In this document: piece after piece, positions 1 to 7,361 of the stretch | Numbering within the stretch: position 1 is the first letter of the stretch | Layout: each line of letters opens with the position of its first letter | From: Noviherbaspirillum suwonense | GTDB taxonomy: Bacteria > Pseudomonadota > Gammaproteobacteria > Burkholderiales > Burkholderiaceae_D | Reading direction: 5' to 3' | Length of the DNA: 64,000 bases | Assembly (NCBI RefSeq): GCF_900182955.1 | Contig: NZ_FXUL01000001.1 | Location: 1-64,000, forward strand | Notes under the pieces: generated by a model | Seen by the model: only the letters and a program-made list of their open reading frames with translations | Told to the model about the DNA's origin: nothing | The model's database searches: none | Program-made: the position numbers and the translations under genes

Positions 1-156
1 AAGTGGGGCAAAAAAGGCGACCCCTACGATGGCGGTCCGCTGCGCGAACTGCACGCGCCGCCAGCACCTGAAACGGGAAGCGTCCGAAACTCGCTTCGCT
101 CAGACAGCGGACGCTTCTTTATCCGTTTCAGGCACTGGCGACGCGTCGCCATCTAA
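1..156 (+). CDS. C-terminal tail of an unidentified gene cut by the window edge
   Basis: Frame 1 is open from the first base to a TAA at 154-156 (51 codons). Its first 24 or so residues, containing GDPYDGGPL, read like ordinary protein. The last part is encoded by a nested inverted repeat and reads as low-complexity basic residues, so the tail may have been extended by the repeat. I do not recognise the family. The start lies outside the window and other frames are also partly open here, so this is a weak call. Confidence 0.3.
   Translation, partial: KWGKKGDPYDGGPLRELHAPPAPETGSVRNSLRSDSGRFFIRFRHWRRVAI
67..132. repeat. Nested inverted repeat, possible terminator hairpin
   Basis: Outer arms 67-76 (cctgaaacgg) and 123-132 pair perfectly. 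Inner arms 77-86 (gaagcgtccg) and 108-117 also pair perfectly, with a 5-base bulge (tttat) between the right-hand arms. The 20 paired bases would form a very stable hairpin with a short T-run after the inner stem. It may terminate the upstream gene or be a mobile extragenic palindrome; the sequence cannot separate these. Confidence 0.6.
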
Positions 157-173
157 CGGGGATTCACTGCAAC

Positions 174-299
174 GGCAACGGCCACTTCACAGGCAACGGC
201 CACTTCACAGGCAACGGCCACTTCACAGGCAACGGCCACTTCACAGGCAACGGCCACTTCACAAGCAACGGCCGCTTCACAAGCAACGGCCGCTTCACA
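174..299. repeat. 18-bp tandem repeat, seven copies
   Basis: Seven head-to-tail copies of an 18-base unit, ggcaacggccacttcaca, start at 174, 192, 210, 228, 246, 264 and 282. The last two copies carry a c-to-g style change (gccgcttc). Because the unit is a multiple of three, every frame stays open, which creates a false hexapeptide-repeat reading frame. No recognisable gene lies here. The near-perfect identity suggests recent slippage. Confidence 0.9.
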
Positions 300-307
300 A
301 GCAACGG

Positions 308-381
308 CAACTGTCGCTGCGCGGAGCTAACTGCAACTGCAACGGTCGCTGCGCGGGCAACGGCGCTGGTCGCTGCGCGAA
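308..381. repeat. Degenerate second repeat family (GGTCGCTGCGCG-like)
   Basis: Three related copies, caactgtcgctgcgcgg (308-324), caacggtcgctgcgcgg (340-356) and gctggtcgctgcgcgaa (365-381), follow the 18-bp array at unequal spacing. They share the aac-gg elements with the 18-bp unit, so they may be older, decayed copies. No gene is visible between 157 and 420. Confidence 0.6.
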
Positions 382-420
382 AATGCTGGCTACTTTACAT
401 CGCGCTCCGCGTATTCCCCA

Positions 421-606
421 TTAATGTTCGCGGTCCTCGTCTTCCGGGTTTTGCTCGGGGCCGCTTGAGGGGATCACGTACTTTTCCTCGGCCCATGCGC
501 CGAGGTCGATCTGCTTGCAACGGTTGGAACAGAATGGACGGTACTTGCTTGCTTCGGTCCATTCCACTTTTTTGCCGCATGTCGGGCAGTTGACGATTGC
601 AACCAT
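421..606 (-). CDS. yacG: DNA gyrase inhibitor YacG, zinc-binding
   Basis: This 61-residue protein has the YacG treble-clef zinc site: CPTCGK near residues 8-13 and CSNRC near 27-31, followed by the family segment [11 protein letters not shown] and an acidic tail. YacG family proteins bind GyrB and inhibit gyrase. The start is an ATG with an AGGAAG Shine-Dalgarno about 5 bases upstream. It is the last gene of a minus-strand run after zapD, whose stop lies 11 bases upstream, the usual betaproteobacterial arrangement. Confidence 0.93.
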   Translation of the reverse strand: MVAIVNCPTCGKKVEWTEASKYRPFCSNRCKQIDLGAWAEEKYVIPSSGPEQNPEDEDREH

Positions 607-617
607 ATGCTTCCTGA

Positions 618-1373
618 TCAGAAATTACAGAGCGCCAGGTCGAACGGCACATCGTGGTCGTACGGCCTGGGCTTCATGTCGCCGTCCTGGACGGTGAAAC
701 GGACCCACAACATGTATTTGTTGGCGGATATCTCGGGGATGGCGCCCAGGCGTTCGTCCAGGGTGAGGCGCAGCATCTGGTACACCTTTCCCTGCAACAT
801 CTGCTGGAAGCTGCCGGCCTGGGCGATGATCTTGGTGGGGCGGCCGGTTTCGCGCAGCAGGCGCAGCACGAAGGTCAGGGCGCTGAAGAGTGGGGCGAGC
901 GGGGCGAACCAGCCGGAGATGTCTTCGACGCGCTGCTGCGCCGGGCGGTGCTGCCACGCGTAGTAGGACGGCAGGTCGAACTCGCAGGCGCCGCCGGGGA
1001 TGATGGTGCGGCCGCGTATGCTCATCAGCCATTCATTGTCGCGGATGTTCTGGCCGGTCTTGCCGCCGGAGGCGATCAGCGCGGCGCTGATGCTGTCGAC
1101 TTCGTCGAGCACCGCGTCGAGCGCTTCGGCCTGCACATTGGGGTTGGCCCTGAATGCCTGCAGCACCTGTTTCTGCCGCTCCAGTTCCTGCAGCAGGTCG
1201 GACTTGAGGTCGGCGCGGCCGGCGACTTCCAGCATTTCGAAGATCGTCGACAGCGCGACGTGATGCTGCAGCGGATGGCCTTGCTGCACGAAGAACATAA
1301 ATTTCTCGTACAGGTCTTCCAGCCGCAGCAACGTGCGAATACGCTCGTTGAAAGGGTATTCGTAAACGATCAA
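618..1373 (-). CDS. zapD: Cell division protein ZapD
   Basis: The 251-residue product matches ZapD (formerly YacF/DUF1342), a cytoplasmic FtsZ-bundling protein; E. coli ZapD is 247 residues. The N-terminus [17 protein letters not shown] and the C-terminal segments with LPSYYAW and GSFQQML are characteristic of the family. The start is TTG at 1371-1373 with an AGGGA Shine-Dalgarno about 7 bases upstream; no ATG lies nearby in frame. It sits between coaE and yacG in one operon. Confidence 0.93.
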   Translation of the reverse strand: MIVYEYPFNERIRTLLRLEDLYEKFMFFVQQGHPLQHHVALSTIFEMLEVAGRADLKSDLLQELERQKQVLQAFRANPNVQAEALDAVLDEVDSISAALIASGGKTGQNIRDNEWLMSIRGRTIIPGGACEFDLPSYYAWQHRPAQQRVEDISGWFAPLAPLFSALTFVLRLLRETGRPTKIIAQAGSFQQMLQGKVYQMLRLTLDERLGAIPEISANKYMLWVRFTVQDGDMKPRPYDHDVPFDLALCNF

Positions 1374-1460
1374 GGTGCCGTCCCTTTACAGTGGGTTCCG
1401 CTTCATGCCGGAGAAATTTGGAAGAACCAGCATGATATTACAAACTTGGCAAAAGTTTAT

Positions 1461-2087
1461 TCAGTTTGCCTGCGGTATTCCCCTTGCCATCGCGCAGTAG
1501 AGCGCATGCAGCCGTTCGACCTGCGGCGTCAGTTGCGCAATGCCGGCGTCGTTGACGATCACGTCGTCCGCTGCCGCCAGCCGCGCCTGGCGGCTGGCCT
1601 GGGCGGCCATGATCGCACGCACCTGCGCCTCGTCCAGGCCGTTGCGCGCGATGACCCGCGACACCTGCAGCGCTTCCGGACATTCGACGACGAGCACCCG
1701 GGATACCCGCTCCTTCCATTTGCCGGATTCGACCAGCAAGGGCACCACAAAGATCCGGTAAGCGCCTTTTGCATTGGCGGCGGCGCGCTCGGTTTCGATG
1801 CGGATCAAGGGATGCAGGATGGCTTCGAGCCGGCGCTTGGCAGCCGGGTCTGAAAACACCGCGGCGCGCATCTTCGCGCGGTCCATTGCGCCATGGGCGT
1901 CGATGAAGCCGGCGCCGAACTGCGCGGCAATGAGCGGCATCGCCGCGCCGCCCGGCACGGTCAGCTGGTGGGCGATCAGGTCGGTGTCGATCAGCGCGGC
2001 GCCGAGCGCGGCGAACATGTCGGCGACCAGGCTCTTGCCGCTGCCTATGCCGCCGGTCAGTCCGATGGAAAACGGGTTGTCGATGAT
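1461..2087 (-). CDS. coaE: Dephospho-CoA kinase with probable ATC start
   Basis: CoaE phosphorylates dephospho-CoA in the last step of CoA synthesis. The protein opens with [12 protein letters not shown], a P-loop at about residues 8-19, and carries the family motifs [15 protein letters not shown] and VVPLLVE; at about 208 residues it has the normal length. No ATG, GTG or TTG precedes the P-loop in this frame for roughly 80 codons, and the next ATG downstream would delete the P-loop. A strong AAGGAG (2091-2096) is followed by two ATC codons (2085-2087 and 2082-2084), so initiation at ATC is the best reading. A sequencing error or point mutation of an ATG is the alternative. It follows pilD by about 25 bases. 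Confidence 0.9.
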   Translation of the reverse strand: MIDNPFSIGLTGGIGSGKSLVADMFAALGAALIDTDLIAHQLTVPGGAAMPLIAAQFGAGFIDAHGAMDRAKMRAAVFSDPAAKRRLEAILHPLIRIETERAAANAKGAYRIFVVPLLVESGKWKERVSRVLVVECPEALQVSRVIARNGLDEAQVRAIMAAQASRQARLAAADDVIVNDAGIAQLTPQVERLHALYCAMARGIPQAN

Positions 2088-2090
2088 GGT

Positions 2091-2096
2091 CTCCTT
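2091..2096 (-). promoter_or_regulatory. Shine-Dalgarno of coaE (AAGGAG)
   Basis: A near-perfect AAGGAG lies 3 bases before the first ATC codon and 6 bases before the second. Given the missing standard start codon, this site is what places the coaE start, and the spacing favours the second ATC (2082-2084). Confidence 0.7.
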
Positions 2097-2110
2097 GCGG
2101 CTTACCCTGC

Positions 2111-3007
2111 CTACAGCGGAAAGCCGAGATAGGTCTGGACCAGCATTTTGCCCCAGATCAGCGCGATCAGGCCGGCCACGGCGAGGTAGGGGCCAAACGG
2201 GATCGGGTTGTCGCGGCCGCGCCTGGTGAAGACGATCAGGCCGATGCCGACCACGGCGCCGACGACCGAGGACAGCAGAATGATCAGCGGCAGCATGGTC
2301 CAGCCCATCCATGCGCCCAGCGCGGCCAGCAGTTTGAAGTCGCCATAGCCCATGCCTTCCTTGCCGGTCACGAGTTTGAACAGCCAGTACACCGCCCACA
2401 GCACCAGGTAGCCCGCGGCGGCGCCGATGACGGCTTCCTGCAGCGGCACGAACGTGCCGTTCAGGTTCACCAGTAGGCCCAGCCACAGCAGCGGCAGCGT
2501 CAGGTCGTCGGGCAGCAGCTTGGTGTCCGCATCGATGAAGGTCATGGCGATCAGCAGCCAGACGAATGCCAGCGAAGCCAGGCCGGCCAGGCCGCTGCCG
2601 AAGTGCCAGATCAGGAACGCCGACAGCAGGCCGGTCAGCGCTTCGACCATTGGATAGCGCGGCGAGATCGGCGCCTTGCACTGGCTGCATTTGCCGCGCA
2701 GCGCCAGGTAGCTCAGCACCGGGATGTTTTCCAGCGCGGTGATCTGGTGGCCGCAATGCGGGCAGGCCGAGCGCGGCAGCACGAGGTCGTAACGGCCGGT
2801 GTGCGGCGGCGGCAGGCCGCTTTCCTGCGCGACATAATTGTCCGATTCGCGCTGCATCATCTTCGGCACGCGGTGGATCACCACGTTCAGGAAACTGCCG
2901 ATCAGCAGGCCGAGGATGCCGGCGACGATGGCCGGCAGCAGCGTGCCGGGTGCAGCGAGGAAAAGCATGCCGTAAAGGGCCGAACTGGAGGTGGCTGCGT
3001 CGTTCAT
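2111..3007 (-). CDS. pilD: Type IV prepilin peptidase / N-methyltransferase PilD
   Basis: PilD cleaves the leader of type IV prepilins and methylates the new N-terminus at the inner membrane. Visible features are [12 protein letters not shown] in the first membrane helix region, two CxxC pairs (CPHC and CSQC) of the cytoplasmic zinc site, and the two catalytic aspartate motifs [11 protein letters not shown] and GMGYGDFK. Several further hydrophobic helices follow. I chose the ATG at 3007 (298 residues); an upstream ATG at 3091 would add a non-conserved segment. pilB and pilC, normally adjacent, lie about 18 kb away. Confidence 0.95.
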   Translation of the reverse strand: MNDAATSSSALYGMLFLAAPGTLLPAIVAGILGLLIGSFLNVVIHRVPKMMQRESDNYVAQESGLPPPHTGRYDLVLPRSACPHCGHQITALENIPVLSYLALRGKCSQCKAPISPRYPMVEALTGLLSAFLIWHFGSGLAGLASLAFVWLLIAMTFIDADTKLLPDDLTLPLLWLGLLVNLNGTFVPLQEAVIGAAAGYLVLWAVYWLFKLVTGKEGMGYGDFKLLAALGAWMGWTMLPLIILLSSVVGAVVGIGLIVFTRRGRDNPIPFGPYLAVAGLIALIWGKMLVQTYLGFPL

Positions 3008-3256
3008 GAAATTTTGAAAAGGTTGGTGGTCGTGGGCAGGCTGCTGTCGCGAAGGTGCCGCAAGGTGCTGCAAGGTGCTGCTTAAAATCAACGAATTGTA
3101 CTGGCAGCGGCAGGGAATTCGGCACCGATATCCATCCGTCGATGCGCGTCAGCCCCGCCACCGTCGCCTGCCAAACACACTGGGCCGCGGCCGACGGGAT
3201 TTTCGCAAGTCCGACATAATGCACGACCGACAAGCAAGCCACGAAAGGAAGACATC

Positions 3257-4207
3257 ATGGAAAAACGCAAGCTCGGCCGTTCCGGCCTGGAAATCGCCCC
3301 GCTGGTCTTCGGCGGCAATGTGTTCGGCTGGACTGCCGATGAGGCCACCTCGTTTGCGATGCTCGACCGCTTCACCGACGCTGGCCTCGACGCCATCGAC
3401 ACCGCCGACGCCTATTCGCGCTGGGTGCCGGGGCACAAGGGCGGCGAGTCCGAGACCATCATCGGCAAATGGCTGGCGGCGGACCCGTCGCGCCGCGACA
3501 AGGTCACCATCATCACCAAGGTCGGCGTCGACCTGGGGCCGGACAAGAAGGGCCTGTCGGCCAAACGCATCATCGCGGCGGCGGAAGATTCGCTGCGGCG
3601 GCTGCAGACCGACCGCATCGACCTGTACCTGAGCCATTACCCGGACCCGCAGACGCCGATCGAGGAAACCCTGGGCGCCTACGACACGCTGCTCAAGCAG
3701 GGCAAGGTGCGCGCGATCGGCTGCTCGAACTATGACCAGACCCAGCTGCGCGTCGCGCTCGACGCCGGCGCCAGGGGGCTGCCGCGCTACACGGTGCTGC
3801 AGCCGGAATACAACCTGCTGGACCGCGAGGGCTTCGAGACCCGGCTGCGCGACCTGTGCATCGCCGAGGACCTTGGCGTGATCACCTACTACAGCCTGGC
3901 GTCCGGCTTCCTGTCCGGCAAATACCGGTCGGCCGAGGACCTCGCAAAAAGCGCGCGCGGCAGCCGCGTCGAGAAATACCTGAATCCGCGCGGCATGCGG
4001 GTGCTGTCGGCGCTGGACGCGGTCGCGGCCGAGACCGGCGCGAAGCCGGCCGAGATCGCGCTGGCCTGGGCCATCGCCCAGCCCGGCGTGACCGCGCCGA
4101 TCGCCAGCGCCACCAGCGTCGAACAGGTCGACAGCCTGGTGCGCTCGGTCAGCCTGAAGCTCGGCGCGGAACAGCTGCGCCAGCTCAACGAGGCCAGCCA
4201 GCCCTGA
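3257..4207 (+). CDS. Aldo/keto reductase
   Basis: This 316-residue TIM-barrel NADPH-dependent oxidoreductase of the AKR superfamily has the N-terminal KLGRSGLEIAPLVFGG, the catalytic tetrad region DTADAYS (Asp, Tyr), the lysine in ITKVGVD and the histidine in YLSHYPD. The cofactor region is near IASATSVEQV. Substrate cannot be told from sequence; it resembles the YajO/IolS-like AKR subfamilies. The ATG follows an AAGGAAG about 6 bases upstream. It opens the accessory block that separates pilD from pilB/pilC and is convergent with the XRE regulator. Confidence 0.9.
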   Translation: MEKRKLGRSGLEIAPLVFGGNVFGWTADEATSFAMLDRFTDAGLDAIDTADAYSRWVPGHKGGESETIIGKWLAADPSRRDKVTIITKVGVDLGPDKKGLSAKRIIAAAEDSLRRLQTDRIDLYLSHYPDPQTPIEETLGAYDTLLKQGKVRAIGCSNYDQTQLRVALDAGARGLPRYTVLQPEYNLLDREGFETRLRDLCIAEDLGVITYYSLASGFLSGKYRSAEDLAKSARGSRVEKYLNPRGMRVLSALDAVAAETGAKPAEIALAWAIAQPGVTAPIASATSVEQVDSLVRSVSLKLGAEQLRQLNEASQP

Positions 4208-4222
4208 AGCGGGCGGAGGGGT

Positions 4223-4954
4223 TCAGCGGCGCAAGGCCTCGAACCCCTCGAAGTCCCATGAACGCATCGCCAGCAGCAGCGTGTAGCCCTCTCGGTGCTG
4301 CGGCGCCAGCTTCTGGTCAGCATGGTGCGCCTGCGCGAAGTCCTGTGCGACCCGCTGCAGTCGCTCGACGAAGGACGGCGCCAGGCTCTTGCTGATGGAG
4401 CCGTGCACCATCAGCAGCGACTCGTCGTCATGGTCGAAGCCGCCCGAGAAATAGTCGAGCAGCGCATGCTCGCGAAAGAAGCGCATCACCGGCCCGTGCG
4501 GCCGCCAGCGGAAGGTCTTCGCCAGCTTCAGCCGGTAGCGGTTTAACGGCCGCAGCTCGATGATGCCCAGGTGGTCGAGCTTCACCAGCCGCGCGATCGT
4601 CTCGGCCTCCGTCATCCGGTAATAGCGGACGATCTGTTCCAGCGTCCACTGGCTGAGCACGCAAATGGCGGTCAGCAACAGCTTGTTGTCCGCCACCACC
4701 GCCTTCTCCTGCTCCAGCGTCATTTCGACCAGCAGGGGCCGCGCGTCCGCCACCGTGCGCGCCAGGTCGGCGAAGTCGATCTTCAGCGCCGCGCAGATCG
4801 CATCCAGCCGCGACAGCGGCATTTCCCCCTTCGCCAGCATGCGCTTGACGCTGGACTCGGCCATGCCCAGCCGCTGCGCCAGCCCGGCGTAGGTGACGCC
4901 GGCCGACTTCATTTCCTGCTTCAGCGCGGCAATCAGGGCGGCGGTCGAGCTCAT
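4223..4954 (-). CDS. XRE-family helix-turn-helix transcriptional regulator
   Basis: The 243-residue protein has an N-terminal Cro/C1-type HTH (about residues 5-65: YAGLAQRLGMAESSVKRMLAKGE). A long C-terminal helical domain of unknown ligand follows. I chose the ATG at 4954; an in-frame ATG at 5026 would extend through the candidate operator. It is divergent from the YiaAB-DUF2145 run, with a 17-bp palindrome in the intervening region, so autoregulation and control of that run are likely but inferred. Confidence 0.85.
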   Translation of the reverse strand: MSSTAALIAALKQEMKSAGVTYAGLAQRLGMAESSVKRMLAKGEMPLSRLDAICAALKIDFADLARTVADARPLLVEMTLEQEKAVVADNKLLLTAICVLSQWTLEQIVRYYRMTEAETIARLVKLDHLGIIELRPLNRYRLKLAKTFRWRPHGPVMRFFREHALLDYFSGGFDHDDESLLMVHGSISKSLAPSFVERLQRVAQDFAQAHHADQKLAPQHREGYTLLLAMRSWDFEGFEALRR

Positions 4955-4976
4955 AAGTAGTGTCTCTCGGAAACAA

Positions 4977-4993
4977 GTATCGAAATATGATAC
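4977..4993. promoter_or_regulatory. Candidate operator of the XRE regulator: GTATC-N7-GATAC
   Basis: A 17-bp interrupted palindrome, GTATC at 4977-4981 and GATAC at 4989-4993, lies 23 bases upstream of the XRE start and about 100 bases upstream of the divergent YiaAB gene. Size and symmetry suit a dimeric HTH repressor. Confidence 0.5.
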
Positions 4994-5090
4994 CCGATGT
5001 GCCTTATAGAGCAACTGGCATTCCATTTCGAGACTTCATGCCGGTTTGAAACGACACTGCGTCCACCCCAACCACTCGAAGGAGCAAGAA

Positions 5091-5528
5091 ATGAAACCAG
5101 CAATGATCCGCGATACCGGCGCATGGCAGCTGCAGGTGTGGCTGTCGTTCGGCATCGCTGTTTTCCTGTGCGCGGTCGGCCTGGCCTATCTGCCCGGCGC
5201 CGACCTCGACCGGGTGTTCATGGTCATGGGTTACCTGTTCTGCCTGTCCAACGTGTTTGTGCTCTCCAAGATGATTCGCGATAACCAGAAGGCGAAGATG
5301 GAAGGCAGGGTGGACACGCCGATGTTCAAGTACGTGGTCTGGTCCGGCTTCCTTCTGGCGATGGCGCTGACGGCCTGGGGCCTGCTGCGCATGGAAATCA
5401 ACGAGACCTACAAGGCCTTCCTCGGCGTGGCCTGGCTCTACCTGGTGACCAGCGCATTCACGCTCGCCAAGATGCTGCGCGACCGGCATGAAGCCGACCT
5501 GCTGGCCGGCCATGACGACCGCGCCTGA
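5091..5528 (+). CDS. YiaAB-family inner-membrane protein
   Basis: A 145-residue membrane protein with two repeats of a paired-helix unit (about residues 12-55 and 80-130). Each repeat ends in a conserved segment: SNVFVLSKMIRDNQ in the first and TSAFTLAKMLRDRHEA in the second. This duplication is the hallmark of the YiaA/YiaB family of unknown function. The start is ATG 5091 with AAGGAG 6 bases upstream. It is the first gene of a three-gene plus-strand run with an exported hydrophobic protein and a DUF2145 protein. Confidence 0.88.
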   Translation: MKPAMIRDTGAWQLQVWLSFGIAVFLCAVGLAYLPGADLDRVFMVMGYLFCLSNVFVLSKMIRDNQKAKMEGRVDTPMFKYVVWSGFLLAMALTAWGLLRMEINETYKAFLGVAWLYLVTSAFTLAKMLRDRHEADLLAGHDDRA

Positions 5529-5553
5529 AACCATCCCGCACCGTGAGGAAGCC

Positions 5554-6000
5554 ATGATGAAAACGTTTTTTGCCGGATTGCTTGTTGCGCTGACGCTGGC
5601 GGTCGCCGTGGCGCCTGTCCGCGCCCATGGCGAGGCGTCCGCCCTCAGCAGCCTGTCGGCGCTGCCGGTCGCGTCCGTCGTCGCCGGCAGCGCCGTCGCC
5701 GGCTCGGTCGCCGCCGTGCCGCTGGCGCTGTCCGTGACCGGCGCGGTGCTGACCGTCAAGGCGGTCGAAGCCAGCGCCAACGGTGTCGTGCTGGTGCTGG
5801 AGCGCGCATCGGACGGCGCCCGTGCCAGCGTCGAGCTGGCTGGCCGCGGGCTGGCGGGACTGGCCATCGGCGTCGGCGCCGTGGTCGGCTGCAGCGTCAT
5901 CGGCGCCGGCGTGGTGCTCTCGGTGGCGAGCGACGCGATTGCCTTCATTCCGAACGCGCTCGGCCGTGCGCTGCTGCATGACGAACGCGTGTCCTATTGA
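5554..6000 (+). CDS. Exported, highly hydrophobic Ala/Val/Gly-rich protein of unknown function
   Basis: The 148-residue product starts with a clear signal peptide (MMKTFFAGLLVALTLAVAVA, cleavage likely after VRA). It continues with long small-residue hydrophobic stretches separated by short polar segments such as LERASDGARASVEL. This suggests two or three membrane-associated or hairpin helices. I do not recognise the family with certainty. The GTGAGGAAG upstream of the ATG is a usable ribosome site. It lies 25 bases after yiaAB and 26 bases before the DUF2145 gene, so it is almost surely in the same operon. Confidence 0.75.
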   Translation: MMKTFFAGLLVALTLAVAVAPVRAHGEASALSSLSALPVASVVAGSAVAGSVAAVPLALSVTGAVLTVKAVEASANGVVLVLERASDGARASVELAGRGLAGLAIGVGAVVGCSVIGAGVVLSVASDAIAFIPNALGRALLHDERVSY

Positions 6001-6026
6001 GCTACTGAACTATTTAGGAGACCGCG

Positions 6027-6833
6027 ATGAAGCTGATCAGGATACTTTCAATGCTGGCGCTGGCCGTCGCCGGCCTTGTCGCCCAGGCGGCCCACGCCGG
6101 CCGCAGCTGCGAGCAAAAGCCGCTGACGGTGGACGCGCTCAGCCGTGGCATGGCGCTGGCCGAACAGACCCGCCAGGCGCTCGATGCCAGCGGCCAGGAC
6201 CTGGTGCTGCTGGCGCGCGTCGGCCAGGACCTGCGCAAGTACGGCATCCATTATTCCCACCTGGCATTTGCCTACCGCGAAGCCGACGGCCAGGGCGGCA
6301 CCGCATGGCGGGTGCTGCACAAGCTCAACGACTGCGGCAGCGACCATGCCGCGATCTACCGCCAGGGCCTGGGCCAGTTCTTCCTCGGCGATCCGTTCCG
6401 CTATGAAGCCGCTTTCGTGGCGCCGTCCAGCGCAATACAGGCCGCGCTGTTGCCGGTGATGACGGACCGGCAGCGTGCGCTGGCCATGCACCGCCGGCCC
6501 TACAGCATGGTCAGCTATGCATGGAGCGAGCGCTACCAGCAGTCGAACCAGTGGGTCATGGAAACCCTGGCGGCGGCCATGCTGCCGGCGGGCGCATCGC
6601 GGCAGCAGGCCCAGGCCTGGCTGCTGGCCCAGGCGTATGCGCCCGCCGTGCTGCACCTGGGCGCGCTGGAGCGGCTGGGCGGGCGCGTCACGGCGGCCAA
6701 TATCGCATTCGACGATCATCCGCCAGCCAAGCGCTATGCCGGGCGCATCGAAACGACGACCGCGGATTCGGTGTTTCGCTGGCTGGAAATGACCCGTCTC
6801 GGAGGCGCCGAGGTGACGGTGGGCTTGCGTTAG
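6027..6833 (+). CDS. DUF2145 family exported protein
   Basis: A 268-residue secreted or periplasmic protein with a signal peptide ending near AAHAG (residue 25). It contains the DUF2145 pattern: SCEQKPLTVD, IHYSHLAFAYRE, WRVLHKLNDCGSD and FLGDPFRYEAAF. The His and Cys in these motifs recall NlpC/P60- or YiiX-like papain-fold hydrolases, but that is only a possibility. The start ATG has TTTAGGAG upstream. It ends the XRE-controlled run; function is unknown. Confidence 0.85.
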   Translation: MKLIRILSMLALAVAGLVAQAAHAGRSCEQKPLTVDALSRGMALAEQTRQALDASGQDLVLLARVGQDLRKYGIHYSHLAFAYREADGQGGTAWRVLHKLNDCGSDHAAIYRQGLGQFFLGDPFRYEAAFVAPSSAIQAALLPVMTDRQRALAMHRRPYSMVSYAWSERYQQSNQWVMETLAAAMLPAGASRQQAQAWLLAQAYAPAVLHLGALERLGGRVTAANIAFDDHPPAKRYAGRIETTTADSVFRWLEMTRLGGAEVTVGLR

Positions 6834-6855
6834 CGTAAGGCATGGGGAATACGGT

Positions 6856-6883
6856 TTGACATTCGGGTCTCAGTCTATATACT
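6856..6883 (+). promoter_or_regulatory. Sigma-70 promoter of the RHH regulator gene
   Basis: TTGACA at 6856-6861 and TATACT at 6878-6883 are separated by 16 bases, a near-consensus promoter. The predicted transcript would start at about 6890, inside the direct-repeat operator region. Confidence 0.75.
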
Positions 6884-6890
6884 CCATGTG

Positions 6891-6925
6891 GATGGTATAT
6901 GGATTCCAATTAGATGGCATATGGA
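6891..6925. promoter_or_regulatory. Direct-repeat operator GATGGYATATGGA x2, 22-bp period
   Basis: GATGGTATATGGA at 6891-6903 and GATGGCATATGGA at 6913-6925 differ at one base and lie exactly 22 bases apart, about two helical turns. They cover the predicted transcription start and the leader of the RHH gene. RHH dimers commonly bind tandem sites with such phasing, so this is a likely autoregulatory site. Confidence 0.65.
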
Positions 6926-6931
6926 GACAGA

Positions 6932-7342
6932 ATGGCTGATGAGTTGAAAGTCAGGGCAGGCGATACGGAGAAGGTCACGATTAACCTTGGGCTGATCGAC
7001 CTGGGGCAGATCGACTTGCTGGTGCAGGAAGGTTTCTATTCGAACCGGACCGATTTGATCCGCACGGCGATCCGCAACCACCTGTCGACCCACGGCGACG
7101 TGATCCGCCAGACCGTTGCCCGCAAGAGCCTGGTCCTGGGCCTGCAGCATTACACCCGCGCCGACCTGGAAGCCGTGCAGGCGGCCGGGCAGACGCTGCG
7201 GATACAGGTGCTGGGCCTGGCGACCATTGCGCCCGACGTCACGCCCGAACTGGCGCAGGCCACCATCAGCGAAATCTCAGTACTGGGGGCGCTGCACGCC
7301 AGCCCCGCCGTCAAGGCCGCCCTGGCCGGACGGATACGCTAA
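6932..7342 (+). CDS. Ribbon-helix-helix (CopG/MetJ-type) transcriptional regulator
   Basis: A 136-residue protein with an N-terminal RHH fold: beta strand EKVTINLGLIDLGQ (about residues 12-25) then two helices through GFYSNRTDLIRTAIRNHL. A helical C-terminal half carries no recognised ligand domain; the Cys/His nickel site of NikR is absent. I chose ATG 6932 with GGAG 5 bases upstream; an ATG at 6914 would place the second operator copy inside the gene. It lies 19 bases before the PHB-depolymerase gene and probably controls it. Confidence 0.85.
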   Translation: MADELKVRAGDTEKVTINLGLIDLGQIDLLVQEGFYSNRTDLIRTAIRNHLSTHGDVIRQTVARKSLVLGLQHYTRADLEAVQAAGQTLRIQVLGLATIAPDVTPELAQATISEISVLGALHASPAVKAALAGRIR

Positions 7343-7361
7343 CCGACAAGGAAACACACGC

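Noticed and set aside
174-299. Possible CRISPR array
   Set aside because: Repeats are directly adjacent with no spacers and no cas genes are present.
29-424. Plus-strand frame of 131 codons with RQRPLH repeats
   Set aside because: It is open only because the 18-bp tandem repeat is a multiple of three; its start lies inside another frame and there is no homology-like content outside the repeat.
654-1853. 399-codon plus-strand frame
   Set aside because: Antisense to zapD and coaE, which have clear family motifs; composition is that of a GC-rich shadow.
1461-3242. A single 593-codon minus-strand gene
   Set aside because: Only its last 208 codons are CoaE; the rest is a shadow frame over pilD.
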